Assembly (NCBI GenBank): GCA_012518325.1
Contig: JAAYSR010000042.1
Span: 1-13,365 of the forward strand
Direction of reading: 5' to 3'
Length of the DNA: 13,365 nt
Origin: Bacillota bacterium
GTDB lineage: Bacteria; Bacillota; Limnochordia; Darwinibacteriales; Darwinibacteriaceae
Shown here piece after piece: positions 1 to 7,168 of the stretch. Positions within the stretch are counted from its first letter, which is position 1, and every line of letters begins with the position of its first letter. Under the pieces are notes generated by a model, which saw only the letters and a program-made list of their open reading frames with translations, made no database searches and was not told the DNA's origin. Position numbers and translations under genes: made by a program.

Positions 1-131
1 TCAGTGATAGCTCTTTCCAGGGCGTCATGGCGGCACTGATCAGACTGAATAAACAGTTTGAGGCCTACCTGTTCCGATCTTAGAATATTGATCCGGTTCC
101 GAATATGTTCAACTATAGTCAACTGACTCAT
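1..131 (-). CDS. Unrecognised protein, N-terminal 43 residues only (3' end off the left edge)
   Basis: An open frame begins at the ATG whose A lies at 131 and stays open to the window edge. A GAGGGG ribosome binding site lies a few bases upstream, and a good promoter sits further up at 165-193. The visible protein starts MSQLTIVEHIRNRINIL and continues with a charged, probably helical stretch ending near DALERAIT. There is no signal peptide or membrane segment. I do not recognise the family. The combination of start codon, binding site and promoter makes it a real gene, but its function cannot be read from 43 residues. It is divergent from the DegV gene. Confidence 0.7.
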   Translation of the reverse strand, partial: MSQLTIVEHIRNRINILRSEQVGLKLFIQSDQCRHDALERAIT

Positions 132-164
132 GGTGCAACCCCTCTTTCCAGAGAATACATTTTC

Positions 165-193
165 ATTATAAGTGAATGACTTCCTTTCTTCAA
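165..193 (-). promoter_or_regulatory. Sigma-A-type promoter for the left-edge gene
   Basis: On the minus strand TTGAAG (193-188), a 17-base spacer and a perfect TATAAT (170-165) form a consensus-like vegetative promoter. The start site would fall near 158, giving a leader of about 27 bases before the ATG at 131. Assigned from the sequence pattern only. Confidence 0.6.
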
Positions 194-197
194 GTCA
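177..197. repeat. Inverted repeat TGACTT-N9-AAGTCA over the -35 region, possible operator
   Basis: Six-base arms at 177-182 and 192-197 are perfect complements separated by nine bases. The repeat covers the -35 element and the upstream half of the spacer of the minus-strand promoter, a typical position for a repressor site. The arms are short, so chance is not excluded. Confidence 0.35.
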
Positions 198-282
198 GAC
201 CTCGCCTGCCCGAAAATGATGCAGGATTCCGTTTCTAAAAGTCGAAGAACTTGGCAAAATGATCCATAGCGGAGGTTATACT

Positions 283-1164
283 GTGTCCATTCAAATCATT
301 ACAGACAGCGCCTGCGATTTGCCGCAAGAGCTGGTCCGGGAATACGGCATCGACGTTCTGCCCTTCCTGGTGATCATCGACGGCAAAGAGTATCAGGACG
401 GGATCAATATCACTACTAAAGAAGTCTATGACGCTATTCGCGCTGACAAGGTCCCCACCACTGCGCAGGTGCCTATAGATCAAATCGCAAAGACTTTCAA
501 GAAGTACGCTGAGCAGGGCCGGGAGTGCCTCTACCTCAGTTTTTCCTCCAAACTGTCCGGCACCTGCAATACTGTGCAGATGGTGGCCCAGGAAATGATG
601 GAGAAATTCAAGGACTTCAAGGTCACCATTGTTGACACCCTCAGCGGTTCACTGGCCCAGGGGCTCATCACTCTGGAAGCCGCCCAGATGGCCAAGGCGG
701 GGGCTGATTCTGGTGCGATTATTGACCGCGCCCGAAAGCGTTCAAACAATAACGTGGAGCATCTCTTTTCGGTAGACGATCTAAACTACCTCCACCGGGG
801 CGGGCGGGTCAGTTCGGCCAGCGCCTTTTTGGGGGGCCTGCTGCAAATCAAGCCTATCTTGCACGTCCAAAACGGTCTGATGATTCCCTTCCAGAAGGTC
901 AGGGGCAAGAAGATGGCCATTAAGCGCATCGTGGAGCTGGTCAAGGAGCGTTCCCTGGGAGACAGAAATCAGCTCATCGGAATTACCCATGCCGATGACC
1001 CTGACGCAGCTGAGCAGGTCAAGTCCCTGCTCAAGGACAGCCTGGGCTACCAGAATTTCATCGTCAACCTGATCGGCAGCGTCCTGGCCTGCCATATAGG
1101 CATCGGCGGCGTTGCGGTTTTCGCAGTGAACAAGAAGTTCGCAGAAGCTAATGTATCACTGTAA
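283..1164 (+). CDS. DegV family fatty-acid-binding protein
   Basis: DegV proteins bind a fatty acid in a cleft between two alpha/beta domains; in Gram-positive bacteria some (FakB) present it to a fatty-acid kinase. Family marks seen here: ITDSACDLP at residues 6-14; SSKLSGT at about 88-94, the loop whose Ser contacts the carboxylate; and the DDLNYL/HRGGRVS stretch at about 165-177 followed by LGGLLQIKPIL. The 293 residues are a normal length. I chose the GTG at 283 because GGAGGT at 271-276 lies six bases upstream; the in-frame ATG at 259 precedes that site and would add eight unlikely residues. It is followed after 81 bases by tyrosine phenol-lyase, which has its own promoter. No FakA kinase is in the window, so a FakB role is only inference. 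Confidence 0.92.
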   Translation: MSIQIITDSACDLPQELVREYGIDVLPFLVIIDGKEYQDGINITTKEVYDAIRADKVPTTAQVPIDQIAKTFKKYAEQGRECLYLSFSSKLSGTCNTVQMVAQEMMEKFKDFKVTIVDTLSGSLAQGLITLEAAQMAKAGADSGAIIDRARKRSNNNVEHLFSVDDLNYLHRGGRVSSASAFLGGLLQIKPILHVQNGLMIPFQKVRGKKMAIKRIVELVKERSLGDRNQLIGITHADDPDAAEQVKSLLKDSLGYQNFIVNLIGSVLACHIGIGGVAVFAVNKKFAEANVSL

Positions 1165-1172
1165 TTTATTAT

Positions 1173-1201
1173 TTTACTTTTCATTAACGCTGCGTTATAC
1201 T
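1173..1201 (+). promoter_or_regulatory. Likely promoter of the tyrosine phenol-lyase gene
   Basis: TTTACT (1173-1178) and TATACT (1196-1201) are separated by 17 bases in the AT-rich gap after degV. The -10 matches consensus at five of six positions and the -35 at four of six. The start site would be near 1208, about 38 bases before the GTG. That is too short for the peptide-leader attenuation known from the enterobacterial tryptophanase operon. Confidence 0.5.
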
Positions 1202-1245
1202 TAATGACATAAGAGAAAAATTAACAAGGAAATGGAGTGTAGGTT

Positions 1246-2625
1246 GTGGATTACAACAAGTATATGGCTGAACCTTACAAGATCAAAATGGTAGAGCCCA
1301 TAGCGGTTACCACCAGGGAACAACGGGAAGCTGCAATCAGAAGAGCCGGCTGGAACACCTTCCTGCTCACTACAGATGATGTTTACATCGACCTTCTCAC
1401 CGACAGCGGCACCAATGCGATGAGCGACAACCAGTGGGCCGGACTGATGCTCGGCGATGAGGCCTACTCGGGCAGCAGGAACTTCAGGAACCTGGAAGCG
1501 ACGGTACGTGAACTGTACGGCTTTAAGTACGTTGTCCCCACCCACCAGGGGCGGGGCGCTGAAAACATTCTTTCGCAAATCATGATTAAGCCCGGCGACT
1601 ATGTCCCCGGCAACATGTACTTTACTACAACCCGCGCCCACCAGGAACTGAACGGGGCAACCTTCAGAGACATTATCATCGATGAAGCCCATGACCCTGA
1701 AAGCGAACATCCCTTTAAGGGCAATGTGGACCTGGACAAGCTGCAGGCACTCATCGACGAAGTCGGCGCCGAGCGCATTCCCTATATCTGCGTTGCGGTC
1801 ACAGTGAACCTCGCCGGCGGCCAGCCGGTTTCCATGGCCAACCTCAAGGCAGTTTATGAGCTGGCGCAGAAATACAACATCAAAGTGATGATGGACGCCA
1901 CCCGCTGCGTGGAAAACGCCTGCTTTATCAAACATCGCGAGCCCGGCTATGAGAACAAAACCATTCAGGAAATCATCCGCGAAATGTACACCTACGCCGA
2001 CGGCTGCACCATGAGCGGCAAAAAAGACGGTATCGTCAATATTGGCGGCTTTTTGGCCCTCAATGACGAGGAGCTCTACCAGAAGGCAACCAGCCTGGTG
2101 GTAGTTTACGAAGGCATGCCCTCCTACGGCGGCATGACCGGACGGGATATGGAAGCGCTGGCCAGGGGTATCCGGGAATCCATGGACTATAACTTCATCG
2201 CCCACCGCCTCGCCCAGGTCCAATACTTAGGCGACAAGCTGATTGAAGCCGGCATTCCGGTCGTTAAGCCCATCGGCGGCCATGCAGTTTTCCTTGACGC
2301 CCGGCAGTTCTATCCCCATATTCCCCAGGATGAGTTCCCTGCCCAGATGCTCGCGGCCCAGCTCTATCTCGAGTCCGGCGTGCGCTCCATGGAACGGGGC
2401 ATCATCTCTGCGGGACGGGACAAAAGTGGCAACCACTACTATCCGAAACTGGAACTGGTGCGCCTGACCATTCCGCGCCGGGTCTACACCTACGCCCACC
2501 TGGATGTTGTGGCCGAAGCAGTGAAGGAGTGCTACAAGAACAGGAACAATGTCAAGGGTCTCCGCTTTGTCTATGAGCCCCCTGTACTCCGCTTCTTCAC
2601 AGCACGCTTCGAGCCCATCGAATAA
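1246..2625 (+). CDS. tpl: Tyrosine phenol-lyase (beta-tyrosinase)
   Basis: This is a PLP enzyme of the beta-eliminating lyase family, which splits L-tyrosine into phenol, pyruvate and ammonia. Family marks include LLTDSGTNAMS (50-60), PTHQGRGAEN (98-107), the cofactor lysine in TMSGKKD (K260) and EFPAQ near 363-367. Three features favour tyrosine over tryptophan as substrate: the TTTRAHQ loop (T127 at the place of Thr124 in the Citrobacter enzyme); SMERG at 381-385, with R384 at the place of Arg381, which tyrosine phenol-lyase has and E. coli tryptophanase lacks; and RFFTARF near the C-terminus, where tryptophanase has His in RHFTAK. Substrate assignment rests on recalled family sequences. 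The 459 residues are full length. The start is a GTG with GGAG at 1234-1237; the ATG at codon 7 would remove residues that align with the family. No amino-acid permease is adjacent. Confidence 0.92.
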   Translation: MDYNKYMAEPYKIKMVEPIAVTTREQREAAIRRAGWNTFLLTTDDVYIDLLTDSGTNAMSDNQWAGLMLGDEAYSGSRNFRNLEATVRELYGFKYVVPTHQGRGAENILSQIMIKPGDYVPGNMYFTTTRAHQELNGATFRDIIIDEAHDPESEHPFKGNVDLDKLQALIDEVGAERIPYICVAVTVNLAGGQPVSMANLKAVYELAQKYNIKVMMDATRCVENACFIKHREPGYENKTIQEIIREMYTYADGCTMSGKKDGIVNIGGFLALNDEELYQKATSLVVVYEGMPSYGGMTGRDMEALARGIRESMDYNFIAHRLAQVQYLGDKLIEAGIPVVKPIGGHAVFLDARQFYPHIPQDEFPAQMLAAQLYLESGVRSMERGIISAGRDKSGNHYYPKLELVRLTIPRRVYTYAHLDVVAEAVKECYKNRNNVKGLRFVYEPPVLRFFTARFEPIE

Positions 2626-2640
2626 GCAAGGCAAATGCTC

Positions 2641-2675
2641 AAAGGCCCTGCAATGGCAGTCCATTGCAGGGCTTT
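2641..2675. terminator. Bidirectional hairpin terminator between tpl and the FAD oxidoreductase
   Basis: Arms 2641-2656 and 2661-2675 pair almost completely around the four-base loop CAGT, with one bulged G. CCCTGCAATGG against CCATTGCAGGG is the perfect core. It lies 15 bases after the tpl stop and 12 bases beyond the end of the convergent gene, so it can serve both. The downstream T tract is broken on both strands. Confidence 0.75.
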
Positions 2676-2687
2676 GCTGTTGCTCCT

Positions 2688-4157
2688 TTACTCTTTGGCC
2701 CGGGAGTTTAAGAAATCCAGAAGCTCTGACTTTTCCACCCGGCTCACTCCGCTGTGCTCAATATCGAAGCGGGCATCGAAGGGATGCTCCGAGATTCTGT
2801 CCATGACCTCCGCAATGCGGGGCCGGCAAAACGTTCCCTGACACCATCCCATGGAAGCCCTGGTGCGCCTCTTGATCCCGTCGATAGTGTTGACTGGGAT
2901 GCCTCTGCCCGCAGCGTCGATGATTTCGCCTTCCGTTACCTGTTCACAGCGGCAGATGATCTTTTCCGGAGCAGAAGGTATGTCCAGTAAGGGCTTGATT
3001 TCGCTCAAGGGCCTAAGCTCCCTGGATTTTATAATCGGTTCCCGATGGGGATTAAAGTCTGGATCCGCCTCAAGGACCAGGCCGGATTTGGCCAGAATGT
3101 CCTCGACCATGCAGGCGATGGCCGGCGATGCCGTAAGTCCCGGGGACTGAATGCCTGCCGCATTGATAAAGCCCGGAACCCTGCTCTCTTCGATGATAAA
3201 ATCGTCTGTGGAGCTGCAGGCCCTAACACCGGTAAAACTGCGGATGAACTGCCTGGGATCCAGTCCGTCGTACAGCTCCTTGCAGGCATCGTAAATTTTC
3301 GCCATCCTGTGCAGATCGGTGGATGTGTCCTCCCGGTCAGCCTGGTCGCTGGCATCGGGACCGATCAAAAGGTTATCGTAGAGGGTGGACGTGATTAAGA
3401 TGCCCTTCCCCTTTTCCGTAGGCAGACCAAAAATCACATGGTTAACCGCTTTGCCCGTTCCCCTGGCAAAGAGCAGGTACTGGCCGCTCCGAGGCAGAAT
3501 CGCAAAGTCGTCGATGCCGGCCATTTGTGCGACCAGGTCAGACTTAACCCCCGCCGCGTTGATCACATAGCGTGCCTGGAAACTTTCGCGGGCTGTATCG
3601 ATTGTGAAACTTCCCCTGCTGCCGCGAACTGCTTTGACTGCAGATTCCAGTTTAAGCTCAGCCCCGTTGGCTATGGCGTTTTCTGCCATGGCAATCGCCA
3701 TCTCATAGGGGGAACACACCCCTGCGCCCTCGCAAAGCAGACCCCACTTCAGTTCCCGGTTCAGCTTCGGCTCCAGTTCCCTCAGCTCAGCCTGATCCAC
3801 AATGCGCAGGTCGTCCAGTCCATTTTGCCGTCCCTGCTTCAGCAGCCGGTAGAGGGGAGCAGGATCATCCTCAGCAGTTACCACCAAAGAGCCGGTCTGC
3901 CTAAAGCCAAAGTTCAGCTCCTGATCGAGCTCTGCAAAGGCCCGGCGGCCCGCTATGCAGAGCCGCCCCTTCAGCGTGGATGCCGGTTCTGCATAACCGC
4001 CGTGCACAATGGCGCTGTTGGCCTTGGTGGCGCCCATGGCCACATCAATGCCCTCTTCTAGGATCAGAATGCTCAGCTGATACCTGGACAGCCGGCGGGC
4101 GATTGCTGTGCCCACTATGCCGGCGCCGATGACGGCCACATCGTAGATTCTTTTCAC
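2688..4157 (-). CDS. GlpA-like FAD-dependent oxidoreductase with C-terminal [2Fe-2S] BFD-like domain
   Basis: Residues 1-355 form a DAO/GlpA-type FAD domain: VIGAGIVGTAIA at 9-20 is the dinucleotide-binding GxGxxG, NAAGVKSD at 200-207 is typical of the family, and INAAGIQSPGLTASPA near 331-346 closes the FAD site. Residues about 400-455 form a BFD-like Fe-S domain with CRC (C402, C404) and WCQGTFC (C439, C444), the four expected cluster ligands. This layout matches the soluble Fe-S-containing glycerol-3-phosphate dehydrogenase type and related 2-hydroxyacid oxidases; the substrate cannot be told from sequence. The 489 residues are near full length. The start is a GTG 15 bases after the ccdA stop with only a weak GGTGAT binding site, suggesting coupled translation. 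It is third in an operon behind tlpA and ccdA. No glpK, glpF or glpB is adjacent. Confidence 0.88.
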   Translation of the reverse strand: MKRIYDVAVIGAGIVGTAIARRLSRYQLSILILEEGIDVAMGATKANSAIVHGGYAEPASTLKGRLCIAGRRAFAELDQELNFGFRQTGSLVVTAEDDPAPLYRLLKQGRQNGLDDLRIVDQAELRELEPKLNRELKWGLLCEGAGVCSPYEMAIAMAENAIANGAELKLESAVKAVRGSRGSFTIDTARESFQARYVINAAGVKSDLVAQMAGIDDFAILPRSGQYLLFARGTGKAVNHVIFGLPTEKGKGILITSTLYDNLLIGPDASDQADREDTSTDLHRMAKIYDACKELYDGLDPRQFIRSFTGVRACSSTDDFIIEESRVPGFINAAGIQSPGLTASPAIACMVEDILAKSGLVLEADPDFNPHREPIIKSRELRPLSEIKPLLDIPSAPEKIICRCEQVTEGEIIDAAGRGIPVNTIDGIKRRTRASMGWCQGTFCRPRIAEVMDRISEHPFDARFDIEHSGVSRVEKSELLDFLNSRAKE

Positions 4158-4171
4158 AGGATCACCAGCCC

Positions 4172-4879
4172 CTAGAGGAAGATATTCGCGTAGAACCTGA
4201 ACAGGTCAAAGAGCATTAACACTCCGACCAGGATCAGGAGAATGCCGGAGATGGTCTGGATAACTTTCAGATTGCGCCTGATAAAGCCGAAAGTGCTTTG
4301 GAGCCGATTCCAAAGCAGGGCGGTCAGTACAAAGGGAATCCCCAGCCCCAGGGAAAATGTGAGTAACAGTGCCATGCCCTGGTACATGGTATCCAGGTTG
4401 GAAGCCAAAATGAGGGCTGTCCCTAGGAACGCCCCCAGGCAGGGAGTCCAGCCCAGGGAAAAGGCCGCCCCAAAGAGGAGGCTGGACCAGAACTTTAGAT
4501 TCTTCGCCGACGCCCCCAGGGTGCGGCTGCGGTTCAGGAAGCCAATCTTAAGCACCCCTAGATAATTGAGGCCGAAGGCAATTACTACAACGCCGCCCAG
4601 ACGCTGCAGCAGCAGGCGGTGCTGGGAGATCAGGCTGCCCAAAGCTGAAGCAGTGGCCCCGAGGACGACAAAGACGATGGAAAAGCCGGCCACAAATCCC
4701 AAAGTATTGATCAGCAGGCGTCTGCCGGACTTGCCTTTCTCCCCCTCCATTCCGCCGAGGTAGAGCAAGTAGATGGGGATCATAGGAAGAATGCAGGGCG
4801 ACAGAAAGGCCAGAAAGCCTTCGGCAAAAATCAGACCAAAAAGCGACAGGGAAATCTCAGGAGCAGCAGCCTGGAGCAT
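4172..4879 (-). CDS. ccdA: CcdA/DsbD-type thiol-disulfide transmembrane electron carrier
   Basis: An integral membrane protein of 235 residues with about six hydrophobic segments. It carries electrons from cytoplasmic thioredoxin across the membrane to exported thioredoxin-like proteins. Both redox cysteines are present in family contexts: C29 in FLSPCILPMIP (first membrane segment) and C147 in GWTPCLGAFLG (fourth). The start codon overlaps the tlpA stop by one base (TAATG), and GGAGG lies ten bases upstream inside tlpA, so the two are translationally coupled. The obvious electron acceptor is that neighbouring TlpA/ResA protein. No cytochrome c maturation genes are in the window, so a general role in reducing exported proteins is as likely as haem attachment. 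Confidence 0.92.
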   Translation of the reverse strand: MLQAAAPEISLSLFGLIFAEGFLAFLSPCILPMIPIYLLYLGGMEGEKGKSGRRLLINTLGFVAGFSIVFVVLGATASALGSLISQHRLLLQRLGGVVVIAFGLNYLGVLKIGFLNRSRTLGASAKNLKFWSSLLFGAAFSLGWTPCLGAFLGTALILASNLDTMYQGMALLLTFSLGLGIPFVLTALLWNRLQSTFGFIRRNLKVIQTISGILLILVGVLMLFDLFRFYANIFL

Positions 4880-5400
4880 TACTTAGCAGCCTCCACCATT
4901 GCCTTGACAGTGGCCTTGTTGGTCGCCCCCACCACATAGCTCGCCAGCTGCCCGTCGGCATCAATCACGACCGTTGTCGGCAGGCCTGGAACTCCAAAGA
5001 TCTGGGTGCCCACTGTGCCAAAATCAAGGAGATTGGTCATGGTCAGCTTGTTGTCTGCCAGATACTTGGCGCCTGTTTCCGCCGTTTCCCGCCGCCCGTC
5101 GATCTGATTGAGCAGAAGCAGCACCGCGTCCTTCGATTCCTGCAGTTCCTCATGGAGCTCCTGGAATTCAGGCATTTCAGCCCGGCAAGGGGGACACCAG
5201 CTGGCCCAGAAGTTCAGGATGACAACTTTGCCCCTAAAGTCGCTGAGCCGGACTGTTTCGCCGCCGCTGCCCACCAAGGCAAAGTCCTGGACAGCTATCC
5301 GCGGTTCAACCTGCACTGCCTGGGCAAAAGCTGCACTGCTCAGGCCGGCGGCAGCCAAAAGCACCAGCAAGGACAAAACAACCAACTTTAGTTTACGCAT
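4879..5400 (-). CDS. Exported TlpA/ResA-type thioredoxin-like reductase
   Basis: A 173-residue protein with a basic start (MRKLK), a hydrophobic segment and an Ala-rich end with a possible AFA cleavage site at about residue 27, hence exported. No lipobox cysteine is seen. The thioredoxin fold carries WCPPC at 68-72 and a cis-proline context GLPTTVVID (Pro141). WCPPC and the preceding NFWAS are typical of TlpA/ResA proteins, which reduce disulfides outside the membrane using electrons from CcdA. I chose the ATG at 5400: the AGAGGTGAT-like binding site spans about 5405-5412, which places this ATG at proper spacing, whereas the GTG at 5409 and ATG at 5406 lie inside it. First gene of the operon tlpA-ccdA-FAD oxidoreductase. 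Confidence 0.9.
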   Translation of the reverse strand: MRKLKLVVLSLLVLLAAAGLSSAAFAQAVQVEPRIAVQDFALVGSGGETVRLSDFRGKVVILNFWASWCPPCRAEMPEFQELHEELQESKDAVLLLLNQIDGRRETAETGAKYLADNKLTMTNLLDFGTVGTQIFGVPGLPTTVVIDADGQLASYVVGATNKATVKAMVEAAK

Positions 5401-5411
5401 CAGCATCACCT

Positions 5412-5503
5412 CTTTTTGTCAAATATACCCCAGGGGGGCATAACGCGCAAGCATAAAGATTGTGAGCACCTTCACCGCACCCCTGGTTTTCCTTGACAAA
5501 AAG
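5412..5503. repeat. Nested inverted repeat between divergent tlpA and cls
   Basis: The outer arms CTTTTTGTCAA (5412-5422) and TTGACAAAAAG (5493-5503) are perfect 11-base complements. Inner arms CCAGGGGGGC (5430-5439) and GCACCCCTGG (5477-5486) match at nine of ten positions. The gaps between outer and inner arms are seven and six bases, so the two pairs are nearly symmetrical about the same centre. A small hairpin, CCCTG-TTT-CAGGG, follows at 5504-5516. It may be a shared operator pair or a foldable element; no function is established. Confidence 0.55.
5422..5450 (-). promoter_or_regulatory. Candidate promoter of the tlpA-ccdA operon
   Basis: On the minus strand TTGCGC (5450-5445), 17 bases and TATATT (5427-5422). 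The -10 is good and the -35 weak. Transcription would begin near 5415, only about 15 bases before the chosen ATG, which is short but still keeps the ribosome binding site. It lies inside the nested inverted repeat at 5412-5503. Confidence 0.35.
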
Positions 5504-5566
5504 CCCTGTTTCAGGGAAGATCAGGATAGGTCGTAATCATCATCATAGTAAGGTGGGCGTTGCGAC

Positions 5567-7099
5567 ATGAAGAGAATCCTATCACTGCTCCTCCATCGAG
5601 TTACCGTAATATCTCTGGCAATTCTGGCTCAGCTGCTGGCAATCGTACTGATGGTCGGTCGCTTCAGCGACTACTTTCAGCTTTTTTATGTCCTCCTCAC
5701 TCTGCTCAGCGCGGTTGTCCTCATCTTTATCGCCACCGGGCACCAAAAGTCGGCCTACAAAATTGCCTGGATTATTCCCATTATCCTCTTTCCGATTTTT
5801 GGCGGCCTTTTCTATCTTGTTCTAGGCAATCCCCGCCCCAGCAGGCGGATGAGGAGGAAAATGCTCCAGCTGAAAATCCATGGAGAGCGCTCCCTCGTTT
5901 TCAGCAAGCCTGTCTTGGACAAGCTGGTGCAGCTCAGTGAGCATGCGGGCAATCAGGCCCGCTATATTCAAAACCACGCCCTTTACCCTGTCTATGAAAA
6001 TACCAGTTCCCACTTCTTCCCCTTGGGAGAGCTGGCCTACGAGTCCATGCTGGAAGAGCTGGCCAAGGCCGAGCGCTACATCTTCCTCGAATATTTTATT
6101 ATCGAAGAGGGAGTGATGTGGAACACCATTTTGGACATCCTGGTGGAAAAGGTCAGGCAGGGTGTGGATGTTCGCCTGATCTACGACGATGTGGGCTGCC
6201 TGTTCAAGCTTCCCTACCGGTACCACAAGAAGCTGGAGGCGCTGGGCATCAAGACCGAACGCTTCCATCCGCTGACGCCGAGGCTCTCCGCCATGCTCAA
6301 CTACCGGGACCATCGCAAGCTGATGATTATTGACGGACATACCGGCTTTACCGGTGGGATCAACCTGGCCGATGAGTATATCAATGCCTATGAAAAGCTC
6401 GGCCATTGGAAGGATTCGGCCTTTTTGGTCAGGGGAGAGCCTGTCTGGTCCCTGACCATGATGTTTTTGGCCATGTGGGAGTACCTCCGGGGCGAAACCA
6501 GCTCTGTTGACGAGTTCCGTCCGGCCAAACTGCCGGAAGCTCCAGAACCGCAAGGCTTTATTCAGCCCTTTGGCGACAATCCCCTGGACGGGGAGACGGT
6601 CAGCGAAACTGTCTATCTCAACCTGATTTCACGGGCGGTGGACTATGTGTACATCACCACTCCCTACCTGATCCTGGACAATGAGGTGCTGACTGCGCTG
6701 TCCACTGCGGCCAAGTCCGGAGTGGATGTGCGCATTATTACCCCCCATATCCCTGACAAGCCCATTGTGCATGCGGTAACCCGCTCCTATTACCACATCC
6801 TGATGCAGAGCGGAGTGCGCATCTATGAGTACACCCCGGGCTTTATGCACTCCAAGACGATTGTGGCCGACGACGAGGTGGCTGTGGTAGGTTCCATCAA
6901 TCTCGACTACCGCAGTCTGTACCTGGCCTTTGAAAACGGCGTGTGGCTTTATCAAACGCCGAGCGTGATGGAAATAAAAGAAGACTTTCTGGACACCCTC
7001 GCGGTCTGTGAAGAAGTTAACCTGAGAAAATACGGTGAGGTGGGGACGGTCCGCAGGTTCACCTGGTCCCTGCTTCGACTCCTGGCTCCCCTGCTTTAG
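5567..7099 (+). CDS. cls: Cardiolipin synthase (phospholipase D superfamily)
   Basis: Makes cardiolipin from phosphatidylglycerol at the membrane. The 510 residues begin with two hydrophobic segments at about 12-31 and 37-57 plus a third near 66-87, the usual N-terminal anchor of bacterial cardiolipin synthases. Two phospholipase D (HKD) motifs are intact: H249-K251-D256 in DHRKLMIID followed by GFTGGINLADEY, and H428-K430-D435 in HSKTIVADD followed by VGSINLDYRS. The ATG at 5567 has AAGGTGG at 5550-5556, ten bases upstream. A perfect TTGACA at 5493 could be a -35, but no convincing -10 follows (GAAGAT at 17 bases), so the promoter is unsettled. The stop codon is part of the terminator stem. 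Confidence 0.95.
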   Translation: MKRILSLLLHRVTVISLAILAQLLAIVLMVGRFSDYFQLFYVLLTLLSAVVLIFIATGHQKSAYKIAWIIPIILFPIFGGLFYLVLGNPRPSRRMRRKMLQLKIHGERSLVFSKPVLDKLVQLSEHAGNQARYIQNHALYPVYENTSSHFFPLGELAYESMLEELAKAERYIFLEYFIIEEGVMWNTILDILVEKVRQGVDVRLIYDDVGCLFKLPYRYHKKLEALGIKTERFHPLTPRLSAMLNYRDHRKLMIIDGHTGFTGGINLADEYINAYEKLGHWKDSAFLVRGEPVWSLTMMFLAMWEYLRGETSSVDEFRPAKLPEAPEPQGFIQPFGDNPLDGETVSETVYLNLISRAVDYVYITTPYLILDNEVLTALSTAAKSGVDVRIITPHIPDKPIVHAVTRSYYHILMQSGVRIYEYTPGFMHSKTIVADDEVAVVGSINLDYRSLYLAFENGVWLYQTPSVMEIKEDFLDTLAVCEEVNLRKYGEVGTVRRFTWSLLRLLAPLL

Positions 7100-7124
7100 T
7101 TCCTAAGCAGGGGATCATGCTTTT
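7088..7124 (+). terminator. Intrinsic terminator overlapping the cls stop codon
   Basis: CCCCTGCTTTAG (7088-7099) pairs with CTAAGCAGGGG (7103-7113), with one bulged T and a three-base loop. A short T run (7121-7124) follows a few bases later. The 5' arm contains the last cls codons and its TAG, so the gene ends inside the hairpin. Confidence 0.6.
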
Positions 7125-7168
7125 ATGTCGAAATCTCCCATTACAACCATTAAACGGGAGGCGCAGCC

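Noticed and set aside
132..282. A riboswitch or small RNA in the leader of degV
   Set aside because: No conserved riboswitch core or strong hairpin with a T tract was seen; only the minus-strand promoter and dyad are supported.
1201..2223. A 340-residue minus-strand open frame antisense to tpl
   Set aside because: It is fully covered by a well-supported enzyme gene, and its protein looks like reverse-strand composition (rich in His, Val and Gly) without motifs.
1246..2625. Tryptophanase
   Set aside because: The C-terminal RFFTARF and the SMERG motif are those of tyrosine phenol-lyase; the active-site His of tryptophanase is missing.
5493..5521. TTGACA at 5493 with GAAGAT as the cls promoter
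   Set aside because: The -35 is perfect, but the -10 candidate matches only three of six positions; the TTGACA also belongs to an inverted repeat, so it may have another role. Not listed as a promoter.
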